Below are positions 1-11,000 of a stretch of DNA of 64,000 nt, piece after piece (the stretch's first letter is position 1; each line of letters starts with the position of its first letter). The stretch covers positions 33,607,836-33,671,835 of the forward strand of contig JAMXIF010000065.1 of the NCBI GenBank assembly GCA_028583685.1, read 5' to 3'. This stretch comes from Petaurus breviceps papuanus (lineage: Eukaryota > Chordata > Mammalia > Diprotodontia > Petauridae). The position numbers and the translations under genes are program-made. The notes beneath the pieces are model-generated. The model saw nothing but the letters and a program-made list of their open reading frames with translations, was not told the DNA's origin and searched no databases.

Positions 1-330
1 TCTTGAGTTTTTCATTTTTATCATTCCTCAATTGATGGGCACTCCCCTAGTCTCTAAAACTTTGCCACCACCACCAAAAAAAAAAAAAAAAGGATTTCCT
101 TTGTACATATGAACTCTTTTCCTCTTTTTTTGATCCCTTTGGGGTATAGACCTAGCAGCAATATTGCTAAATCAAAGCTAAGTCAAGCTATACAGTTAAA
201 TAGCATTTTGGACATCGTTATAAATTGCTTTCCAGAATGGCTGGAGCAGATCACACTTCCAGCCCCAATACATTAATGCACTTGTTTTACAACAGCCCTG
301 CCAACAATTACCAAATGCTCTTATGAGATG
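1..330 (-). mobile_element. L1 LINE fragment (ORF2 3' part, antisense)
   Basis: The + strand reads 'ttgatgggcactcccctag', 'ggtataGACctagcagcaat' and 'ccagaatggctggagcagat', the antisense of the marsupial L1 ORF2 C-terminal region, also seen at 48.5 kb. It continues beyond the window edge. Confidence 0.8.
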
Positions 331-334
331 TAGG

Positions 335-830
335 TAAACTGTTCCTGTGGTTGTTCCCCTGATCTACCAGTTTGGTAACTCTGTCAGAAAAGAAAATAAG
401 CTTGGTCTGCTCTCATTCTTGATGACGCCATGCTGGTATTCTGCGTTCACTTCTTTTCTGCACTGTTCATTGCCTGTCTCTTTAGTAATATATTTTAGAA
501 CTTTACAAGGCATCAAAGTCAAGCTTGCTAGTTTGTGGTTTGCAGATTCCTTTCTCTTTCATTTTTTGAGAATTTTGATAACATTTGTCTTTCTCCCGTC
601 CTGTAGCACCTCCCCCATTCTTCACGATCTTTCAGATGTCACTGAAAGTGGTTCAGCATTCTCCTTTGCCATTTTTTTCATTACACAAGGAGATAAGTTA
701 TCTGAGCCAGCTAACTCAATTTCACCAAGGAGGACTAAGCATTCTCTTACCATTTCCTTATTTATCTTATGTCTCTACTTCCTTTTATCCATTCTCTTTG
801 GCAAAGAGAATAGAAACAGAGCTCTTCAAC
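335..830 (-). mobile_element. L3/CR1-like LINE reverse transcriptase fragment
   Basis: On the minus strand NHKLASLTLMPCK matches the CR1/L3 RT motif NYRPVSLTSVPGK, preceded by degraded LSVTSERS-type sequence. Open frames on the + strand here are shadows. Old and decayed. Confidence 0.65.
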
Positions 831-994
831 CAGACTGTGCGTAGCTTTGGCAGCAGACAGAGCTTGTGTCTGACAGATGCCTCATGTGATTGCTTCTTGG
901 TCATATACCCAAAAGAATTCTAAATTGGATTGAATCAGATTTTCCTTGGATCTGGCTTATGTATCACCATTTCATTCAGGTCAATAGTATGCCT

Positions 995-1165
995 CTTGTT
1001 AAGCAATCAGTAAACATTTATTAAGCATATACTGTATACAAGGCACCGTTATACAGATATAGAAATGAGGCTGTTGGATTGGACATTCCTGCCCAGTTTT
1101 GGACAATCTTGCCTTTAAGAAGCTTATATTCTGATGGGGGTGGGGGGAAGGCAGTGTGTAACTCA
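995..1165 (-). mobile_element. L2 LINE 3' end (antisense)
   Basis: 'agtaaacatttattaagca', 'caaggcaccgtta' and 'aagaagcttatattctgatg' are the antisense of the L2 tail (stop signal, 'gagctccttgagg', 'gcacagtgcctgg'). Confidence 0.6.
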
Positions 1166-1729
1166 GGGCAAGTGGCCAGGGGGAGAGTTTTGATCTTGGC
1201 AGTAACAGAGATTATAAGTGACTCCCCAGGGCAGTCAATTGTCATCCTTGATATTATGGAGGATTTGGGGCCACATATAGGTTGGACTGAATGGAGTATT
1301 AGCCATGATGTGGTCTGATCCCTTTCTGTTATAAATAAGATGTTTGTGATAACTTAATTAAAATGACTTACACTACAGCTTTATGGTAAAGAGACTATAA
1401 TGTAATGTGGCCCTAGTGAATCCATTATGTTGATGTTGAATGGGCAAGAAAAAAAAGTTGGTTTTTTTTTTTAATAGAGATAGAACATGATAGAAATGGG
1501 GATTAGGACTTTTGAACAGCTTAAGATTGTAATAATAGCCATCTCTTTCATCATTCGTATGCAGTTGTATCCCATACAGTGTTGTCTTGACTAGTCTTAT
1601 TTTGCAGTAATGTTGTCTTCACCCACTAATAGTACAGGAGCTTGTTCTGCCCAGAACTTTGTTTGGACAGAACTCTTTTGTGTCTGTCTGAAAGCCTTTA
1701 GAGCTTACTTTGTCTCCTTGCAGCAGCAT

Positions 1730-1990
1730 TGTGAGAAAAATGGCAGAGATATTAGCATTCCTTCTTACAGATGAGGCCAGCAAAGCCTATAGAGGTGTGG
1801 TAAGTGACATACCAGTAATCAGAGGACATAGATTTGGAGCTGAAGAGACCTCTGAGGTCCCGTTTTCAGACTCTCATTTTACAGAGGCAGAAACTTGGAC
1901 CCGGAGAGCGTTAAGTGACTTGCCTGAGGTTCCATTGTTCTCCCAGTGGCTGAGCGAGGCTTGGAAGTCCTGTCCTCTGCCTCGTAGTTG
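1730..1990 (-). repeat. MIR-type SINE (antisense)
   Basis: 'cattttacagaggcagaaac', 'gttaagtgacttgcctgagg' and 'ggaagtcctgtcctctgcct' follow the antisense MIR order (poly-pyrimidine/mismatch rule core, then tRNA-like head). Confidence 0.6.
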
Positions 1991-2029
1991 AGCATTCTGG
2001 TCCCTGCCATGTGCTGCCCTCCCACCCTG

Positions 2030-2835
2030 ATAGGGGTTGGAGCTGGCTCCCAAACCTGGGTCTTCTGGTTCTCATAGCCTGAGTGTCGTCCTTGACTTCT
2101 CTCTCTCTCGCCCACCCATAGCCAATCTTGTGCCAAATCTTGTTGATTTTTCCTTGAAACCATTCTTCCTATACATCTCTCTCTCTTCTGACACTGCACA
2201 CCAGGTCCTGGTGCAGGCCCTCATTGGTTCATGCCTAGGCTGCTGCTGCTGGTTGGTTTCCTTGCTCAAAATCTCTTCTCACTCCCCCTCATTTTCCCCT
2301 AGCTATCAAATTAATCTTCCTGAAGTACAGGTTTGAGCATGTTAACCCCCTACTTATTAAACTTCAATGATTCCTTCTCATTCCCACAATCAAATATAAA
2401 ATCCTGTCTTGGCATTCAAAGTCCTTCACAACCTACTGCCCTCCACCTCCCCACTGCCCCATCTTCTTACCCCTCACACCCACATGCCCCTTCTTCCATC
2501 TACTGTTACTGGCCTCCTTGCTGTTTCTTGCACCTGACCCTCCGTCATCTCCTGACTGAGCATTTTTGCTGGCTGTCCCCCTTCCCTGAATGCCCCTCCT
2601 CTTCATCTACTAGGTCTTTCAAGTGCCTTCTAAAGTCCCCCTTCTCAAACAGCCTTTCCCAGCCTTCTTTGTAATGCTGGTGCCAGCTTGTTTGTGCAGT
2701 TGTTTTCATTTTGTCCCCCCATTAGGCTGTGAGTTCCCCAAGAACAGTGACAGCCTTTGCTTTGTATCCCTCGCACTTAGCATAGCATCTGGCACATAGT
2801 GGGCACTTAATGCTTCTTGCCTTGACATCTGACCT
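2030..2835 (+). mobile_element. L2 LINE 3' part (sense)
   Basis: Reads through the L2 landmarks in order: 'gtgtcgtccttgacttctc', 'aggtcctggtgcaggccctc', 'aaaatcctgtcttggcattc', 'aagtccttcacaacctactg', 'ccccttctcaaacagccttt', 'taggctgtgagttccccaag', 'agcatctggcacatagtggg'. About 0.8 kb, old. Confidence 0.8.
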
Positions 2836-3604
2836 CCATGGCCTTCTCTTCCTTGTTCCACTACAGCACAGAGCCTCGTGAGCAAAGACAAGTCATGTAA
2901 AAAGTAGGAAGTGAGTTTCGTAAGAACATGTAGCTGTCTGCGCAACCTTTCTTAGGAATTTTGATGTTTTGATTATTTTTAGCATTGGACTATCAAGGAA
3001 AAGTAAATTTAGGATTGGAATCTTGAGTGTGAAGGCAATGAACGATAAGGAAGAAAAGTCTGTTTTTCACTTGATGGTTCTTTGCCAATAAATTAACCGT
3101 CGTTGAGCATTTTGCTTCAGTCTTGGAAAGTCCAAGAAGAGAAGCTCTTAAGCTCGAGCCAGCTCACTGGCTCCCAGAGGCGTCCTTTGCTTACCAATGG
3201 CGGGCCGTTAGCAGACCATAGCTATTATCATTGGGTTTATTAGCATTTGGTCTTTGATCATGTTTCTTATTGGTAATGTTAGAACTTCCTTGCATGCAGG
3301 GCTCTACCATTTACAAAGTGCCAACTTTGTCTGGGGTCCACAAACTTGGATTTTTTCCTATTTTGATAACTATTTCAGTCCTTTCTAATCACAGGTATTT
3401 TATTGTATGCATTTTAAAACATTGTTCTGAGCAGGGATCTGTGGATTTCTCCAGAGGGGTCCTGGATACCATGCTGTAGTGTGTAATAATAAAACACTAT
3501 GATCCACTCTGTGAGTTGTTAGTCAAATTTTTAAAAAAATCATTATTAAAAATCATCTCTTCTGAGCCTTAGGAGACAGTTTGGTGAGTTTCTGTAGTAA
3601 AGAC

Positions 3605-3830
3605 TGTTCCAATAGTGGTGGGCAGTGTGGAATGGTGACTAAATTGAATAAATTCTCTTTGCAGTAGTAGTGGATAAGAGCTGGGAGGACCTAGGTTCAG
3701 GTCCTACATCCACTGACCCTAGGCAAGGCATTTAACCTCTCTTTGCTCTCACTGCTTCTCTAAGGCTGTAAATTGCTGAGAAGGAGCTGATTCCTCACCA
3801 AAGAGTTCCCTGTCCCATACCAAACCACAG
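3605..3830 (+). repeat. MIR-like SINE (sense), degraded
   Basis: 'gagctgggaggacctaggtt', 'aggcaaggcatttaacctct' and a trailing 'ctctaaggctgtaaattgct' fit a degraded tRNA-core SINE. Confidence 0.5.
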
Positions 3831-3908
3831 GTCAGTCCCCCGTCCTTCCTGGTGGCTGACTTTCTAGAGGTGAGCCACTCCACAGTGAGCTTGGCCTTTT
3901 CTCAGGAC

Positions 3909-4073
3909 AATTTAAATTTTTTTTTTTTTTGCTTTTAGGAGGGCAATTGGGGTTAAGTGACTTGCCCAAGGTCATATGGCTAGTTTTTGTGTTAAGTGTC
4001 TGAGGTCGGATCTGAACTCAGGTTCTCCTGACTCCAGGGCTGGTGCTCTACTCACTGTGCCACCTAGCCACCC
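3909..4073 (-). mobile_element. Marsupial tRNA-derived SINE (antisense)
   Basis: T-rich start (poly-A tail in sense), 'gcaattggggttaagtgact', 'ctgaactcaggttctcctga' (B box region) and the end 'gtgccacctagccacccc'. The flanks acaatttaaattttt and ataatttaattttta are probable target-site duplications. Confidence 0.88.
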
Positions 4074-5056
4074 CAATAATTTAATTTTTAAAATATTTAT
4101 TCTGAGGGCCTGACATGGGCAAAGCACCAAGGATGAGAGATCACGTAATCTGTGATGGTGAGGAACCCACAGGATGTACCTTCTCTCCCCCCTCCCCCAA
4201 ATAAAATAGATGCCATCATTGGTCTTTGCAGCTTTCTCAGAGTTCCCAGAGCATGCACTGATGATAAGACCTCCATGTTGTGAGGAGGCTGTGGGGAGGG
4301 TGCACTCCTTAGCAAATGGAGTCTAGCCCTCTCTCATGGCAGGGATGTTATCATAGGTGTGCTGAGTGCCAGCACGCCAGGCCCTCCCCACTCAAGGCAT
4401 CCCTGTGGTGTCTGTGCGTAGCTGATCATTATTTAGGAAGTCCTTCAAAACCACAAATTTGAATTTTGGTATTAATAGGGTAGCTCTTACGGATTTATAA
4501 CCATTTAGTTGTTCTTTTGCTTCGTACAGCCACAGTTTTCTTTCTTTCTGGCCAGAACAATAAGAAGGTAAATTTCAGATGATTTAAGGTAATCTTAAGA
4601 CAAATGTTGCTTTTTGAGGTAGTTTTATAAAAGTGGCCAGTGCCATAAAATAAAGGCATTTGAAAGTCTCTGGAGATGAGGAAGTTTCAGCAACATGAGG
4701 AGGCAGTATGTCTGCCTGTGGTAGCATGTGCCCTTTTATAAAAAGAAAGTTTACTAAGTGTCCTTTTCATCAGAAATCCCATCTCATTTCAGTCTCTTGA
4801 TCTCCATTAGATTTCAGGTGAGGCTAATTTTATCTTTTCTCACTGACAGAATTCCCAATGTTATCGGCAGTAATTTCATCTGATTCCTCTTTATGCACTC
4901 TCGACACAGCCAAACGCTATGTAATATATAGAAATAAGTGGCCATGGGGAGAGGCTTTTTGATTCCCTTCAGTTTGGGGGGGTGGCTCTTCTCCCCTCTT
5001 GTCCATTGCTTGTATCGTCAGTCATCACAGATGCTTTGTTTTCCCTCTTTTTGCAG

Positions 5057-5091
5057 ATGACACAGTTGGTGCTGCCCGGCATGCTGGAAAG
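5057..5091 (+). CDS. HSD17B12: HSD17B12 coding exon (human residues about 168-179)
   Basis: This 35-nt exon reads MTQLVLPGMLE plus two bases. It follows a ttttgcag acceptor and ends at AAG|GTGAGT. It belongs to the helix before the catalytic Ser strand of the SDR fold. The leftover AG joins the A of the next exon to make Arg, giving LERSKGAILN as in the human protein. The donor overlaps a TGAGTCA motif at 5093-5099. Confidence 0.94.
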
Positions 5092-8000
5092 GTGAGTCAT
5101 GAGCTCACACACAAATGCTCTATCGACAGAGTTCAGTATTATTTATAGGGGAGAATCCTTTCTTTGAAAAATTCATTATGGTGACTAATCAAGCTCGCCT
5201 CCATTTTAACTGATGGAGTGATGCTGAGGTGAGTCACGGCCATGGCGGGTGACTCATCAGCTGGTGGAAGCCTTTTCCACTTGCTTCCCTTTTTGTTCCC
5301 CCTCTCCAGGGCTATGGTGGCTCCTTTAGACCCGAATTAAAGAGCCTGAGTCATCCCCACTAACTCAATAGCCTGCTTTTCTGAGGGGGTGGTTAGGGTT
5401 CCTGGGATGTTCCTGGGAAGAACCTTTTTAAAGCTGCACATTCCTCTCCATTTGTAACCCAGATCACTAGAGTTTGGTTAGCCAAGACACAGTCTTCTGT
5501 TTTGGAATTCTGGCGAGGAGAATGGGTGTATGTTACACACAGGTATAGCGTGGAACATTCAGGCAGTTGGAGCCAACGTGGTAAGGAAAGGAACCTGAAA
5601 CCGTGTACTGGCCTCACCTTGGTGTTGGATCCCACTCTAAGGGCTTTGCTCTTTTGGGAATTATATGATGCGGTCTTAGTGTTTATAACATCATACACTG
5701 TAAGAACAGCATTGTGGTGCCTCAGGAGAAGTTCCCTTTTCCTTTCTTGAGAACACCTGCATCCCAAGTCACCACAGGTAACCTTGCATAATTGGTGAGG
5801 CTGTAATACCCTAAGGTGACTTGGTAAGTCATTGATTGTAGCATATGTTGGCCGGCATTGCTCTGCACGTGGGATGAGGCTAGGGCCTCTCCCTCAGGCA
5901 GGAAACAAGTTAGTATCGTGGACTTTGGAATCAGCAGAAGACAAGGACTTCATTTCTAAGTCTCCCTCAGAGACGAGACATACATTGCTCAAAAGCTCTA
6001 GTCAGAGAAAGATAGCATCCATCATGGAGGCCATGTGATGAGTAGGAAGACTAGACTGTCTTAGAATACTAGGTGAAGAAGGCAAGCTTCAGGAAAGAAA
6101 AGAATCAGTCTTCGTGTACAGCTAGAGATTTTTGTTTCAGCTTGGACAAGACAGAGAGACAGGTCAAAGGCAAAGGTTAGGCTCTCAGATGCCCAAAGTC
6201 AAAAAGACCCAGGTGGGGTCAGTCAGCACAGGATGGCTGGCAGCCCAGAGGCCACATGGGTAAGGGCCTTTCTTACCTGGGAGCCCTGTGGAGAGGCTGT
6301 TACCCCAAAGACCTTAATTAGACAAGATCAGGGGCCCATGAACTTGTTTTAAAAATATTTTAGCAATTGTATTTCAATATAATTGGTTTCCTTGGTAAGT
6401 CTCTTTGTTATTTTATTTCTTTAACTATATTCAGAGAAGAGGTCCCTAGGCTTCAGTCGATGGCTAAAGAGGCCCATGGCACAAATAGATTTTAGCTTCA
6501 CATTCTTTGATCACAGTGTGATCTATGGCCTAAAAGCAGTGCCACCCCAGTCTCCCTCATATTAGAAACTTGAGTTTGTCTGTTTAATGTCTCTGGGGTA
6601 AACATAATCCCTACCTTAAACAATACTGAGTCACTGGAAAACTTAGGTGTTTTCATAGAAGATGCTGTGGTCCTGAGAGGGAAGGGGCTCCCTTGTCTCT
6701 AGCTTCACCATTTCTCATCATCATCTGAGATTTACCCCTTCAATCTCAGCTCCTCTTTGGGCTTTGGCAACAGAAGCCCACACATTGGACAGCCCCTGTC
6801 TCTCGGGGATCTGGGATCTGGGTGTGGAAACACCTACTTAACACACCACAGACAAACTCACAAACAGATCAGAGGTTTTGAAGAGTAATTTTACTAAGAA
6901 GCCTAGGTTAAGCAACAGAGAAAGCCTCACACTTTGTGTGAGCTGGGTGGGCTTAGAAGCAAGGATGAGCTTTCCGAAGGACAGCTTCCTAAATTGGCTC
7001 AAATGTTGGTGGAAGTTGTTCCCAGCAGCATTTCGAGAGCCGATGGTTCAGTTACCTCTTTGACTCAATCTAGCACAAAGCCATTGTAGGCTTCTGGGCT
7101 GAGAAGCAAGAGGAATGAAAAGGAGATTTGTGGGAGAGCCCGACGACTGTAGTAGGTAGGCCAGGCCAGGCCAGATCAGATTTGCTGCAGTCATTGCTAA
7201 GGATGAATGAGGAATAATAGGAATAATAGTATAGACAATAAATGCAGTGCTTTGGGTTAAGAGGAAAGTGTGACCACACATTTTCCCTTCCACTCTCACT
7301 TGCTGGGGCAGAGTACTGTTTCCTGTCACCCTGCCCCCCAATGTCTAAAGCATCCCTTGGAACCTTTGCTTATGTACCCTAACTAAGCCCTTTCCAGCTT
7401 GCCCTGTGCCCTGCCCATAAATGGCATCCTTGATTTTGTTGAAGCTCCGGGAGTGGGTGACCCCACGGAGTAAGAGGCAAACTCCCTTAGAAATTGTCTT
7501 TGTTCTTCTCTGCTGGCCACTCAGTTCTGGCTCTGAGATAACAGAACGTCCAGTCCTCCAGAACAGTAGCCTTGAGACATCTGATCGCTGAACCAATATC
7601 TGTGCAGTGGGATGGTGGGGTTATTGCTGCAGAAGTAGAAAGTGCATAATTACATGATAGAGGAAGCTTGAGCTTCCCACTTCCCTGGAATTGTAAACAT
7701 TGTGGACAGCTGGAGCCAGGAGGTGGTTGCCATAGCAACTTGGGAAAAGCTAAAAATAGCCTGTTTTCTCCTCTCTTGCTTAAGGTGGCATGATGACATG
7801 TTGTGGGGTGGTGGGGCAGGCGATTCTTTCTCATCTGCTAAATGTTTGCAAACTTTCATCGACAAAGCACTGTTTGTGCAGAATGAGGATTTGGATGCTG
7901 AGCTCTCATTATGTGGCTGACCCTGGAGTTCTCGGATTCTCCTCATGACTCGGTGCCTGCATTTGTGATACGTGTCTGAGACCTCGGCAGGGGGTGTTGG

Positions 8001-11000
8001 AGGAACCTGTCGAAATCAATTTCCATATCCTGCTTCCACTCAATAACGTAATGCTTCCTGAAAGCACACATATGTGCCCCACGCTCAAGAACCGAGACAT
8101 GCCGCATCGTGGCAGAGTCCTTCCAGCACCTGCTCCTTCCTGTCACTGGTTTCCTTTCAGTCTCCACATTGTGCTGTTCTGTCACTGTTATTTCCCCACT
8201 TGGAAACCTTTGGTAACTCTCTATTGCTGATACAATAAACCATGTAGCCTGCAGTTGTAGCCTTATTAACCTACAGTTAAGACTGAACCCTCAGGCTCCA
8301 GCCTACATTTCCAGTCCTATCTCACAATACCTCTCCTTCACCTAACCATCTGTTGCAGACAAGTTGGCCATGCGTGGCCCCCACTCCCTCCTCAGTTCTC
8401 CAGTTCAGCTTACATGATGGCATTTAGAGAACCTTTCCTTATTTCCCCACCTCCAAATATTCTCTCCCTCTGATATTTTCCCAGAGCACATTGGGTATCT
8501 CATTTGTTACTCTCACCTTTGACCTTCTGTAGTGTTTATCTCTGTGCATGGTGCATCTTCCTCACCCCGGTAGACTGTGAGCTCTTTCCTGGCTGGCAGT
8601 GGGCCATTTTTTGGCTCTCATGTCCCTAGCTCAGTAGACATTAGTAGGTTTGCTTTGTACATACTGTACTTAATGTGAGTTCTCTCTTCTACAATACAGA
8701 CCATGACTCATCCTTGCCCTTCTTACCCACATCCTATAATAAATCCTGCACAAAGGGTTTGCCCAATGGCTTAGGGGCCTCTTGATAGTATACGGGTGAG
8801 GATGCCTGGCCATCTGTTACTTCTTCTCGGTACAGAATCAGCCCCCTCCTTTTCTGGTTGTCCCTCTCTGTGGTCCCTTTTACGCTGCTTTTTGCAGATA
8901 CTTTTCCATGGTTAGTATACAATAGAAGCCTGTTTACGCATCATATATCTTTCTGTTGCCCTTTGAACAGGCAGCAGTTTTGATTCCTCCGAGAATGAAA
9001 CAAATTGTGATTTGTAGCCACACAACATCACCCGAAAAGTATTGGTCTTGGAAAAATGGGAGAGTTTCAGGAAAAAGCTTGGGGATCATTGAATGTGTTG
9101 CTCAACTTCCCAAATACAATTGAAAGTTCCCCCCATTCAATTCTGGGCTCATTTTATTTTTCCATCTGTCATGGATGTCTAAGATCCCAGTACCGATGGA
9201 CTACCTCTATGGGCTGTCCTTCCAGCGCGTCTCATAGTTGGAATAATAGGCATTCTTGATCCTCATGGTTTTCTATATGGATAGACTTTGCTCTTGCATG
9301 ATGATGAATCTCATTTGGAGCCTTGGCAGCAGTCCAAGGATTGATGCATTCAGCACAATGTCACCCCAAAACAGTAGCAGCATCTGGCTCATTTCACAGT
9401 CTATAGGCTATACCTCTAACATTTGGCATCCTTGCTGTGGTCAACGCTCTTGTGCAGCACACATCTCTCCCACTTTGAGCTGTCATTAATATTACTAGGC
9501 CCATGACTGGCTCTTATCTCAGTTGCTGGGTCAGAGAATCATTTATGATCCTAACATGGACTAGATAACCCCTGAGGTAGGTGCTTAGCGCTTTAAATCG
9601 ATGATGCCGCTAGTGTGGGAGATGCTTTGTTGCAGGAGTGTTTTAGAGGCTGTATTTTGCTGTACCAAAGCTAGCCACCCAGCACCGGGAGATCTTATGT
9701 TCTTTCAAGCCCTTCTGTGACAAAGGAGATCATCCAACTGTACACTATTGTTTTAAAGATCCTTTTGACTCCCTTCTAATTTGTAGCAAGGGTACCATTT
9801 ATATTAATTCTCAAAGATTTTGTTGAGATGAGACACTGAGCTTCTGGGTCAGTTACTAATTAATAACCTCAAAGTTCCTTTGTGGTTTTTTGTAATAATA
9901 ACATCCATGATTTTGTTCCCTCAATTGCTGGGTGCCTTCCTGTCTTTCAGACATGTTGAGGATTTCTTTCTTTCTTTTTTTTTGCTTTTTGGAGGGCAAT
10001 TGGTTTTAAGTAACTTGCCCAAGGTTACACAGCTAGGTTTTGTTTGTTTGTGTGTGTGTGTGTGTGTGTGTGTTAAGTGTCTGAGGCCGCATCCGAACTC
10101 AAGTCCTCCTGACTCCAGGGCCAGCACTCTACTCACTTCGGCCACCTAGCCGCCCTGATGATTTATTTATTTATTTATTAAGCAATTGGGGTTAAGTAAC
10201 TTGCTCAAGGTTACAGGGCCAGTTATTTCTGGGTGTGGTGCTGAGTATCTGAGCCCGGATTTGATCCAGGTCATCCCGACACTGGAGCCGGTGCTCTTAC
10301 TCGCTGAGCCACCTGGCCACCCCTAAGCAATTGGGGTTAAGTAACTTGTTCAAGGTTACACGGCCAGGTGTTTCTGGGTGGGTGCTAAGTGTCTGAGCCC
10401 AGGATTCGATCTCCAGGTCAGTCTGACACTGGAGCCAGTGCTCTTACTCGCTGTGCTACCTGGCCGCCCTGAGGATTTATTTCTTAATCCCCTGGAAAGT
10501 GTTAGAAGATCCTTGAGGGCAGATTTGCTTTCACTTTTGTCTTTGTAGCCTCAGTGCTTAGCATAGTGCTAAAGTAAAATTAAGTAAAATTGACATTTAG
10601 TTAGTTATTTTGGGCCAGTTTTCTGTTTTTATTTTCTTTAGTGCTTTTCCAACTATGTAATGGAGAACATTAGGGACTATGCTATTACCATCTAAATGTC
10701 CTAGTTCCATTGTCATTGATGGAGAAAACAGGAAAAGAGGTCTAATCTCTGCCCTCAAGGAGCTTCTAATTTAGTAGGGGGTGATGAGACATGCCTGTAG
10801 ATTACTGTTAGGTAAGTTAGAAAATGATGGATTATGCACAGGAGAGGCAAACAGGCTAGCATGAGAGGCCCAGGCAGACATAGGAACACTGGGTGGAAGT
10901 AACAGAGAGTGTATTTCAGCTCAGCAGAGGGAAGACAGCCTGGCAATTAGAGCTCTGCAGAAGCAGTGTGCTTTCTGGGGGTGAGTATTCCTTTTCCTAC

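Larger units (their letters stand above)
1..5056 (+). other. HSD17B12: HSD17B12 intron (partial, upstream of the first exon seen)
   Basis: Besides the listed repeats, 1170-1730, 2840-3600 and 4080-5050 show no recognised coding, RNA or repeat structure. No match to the preceding HSD17B12 exon (ending NILSVCK) was found, so that exon lies before the window. Confidence 0.7.
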
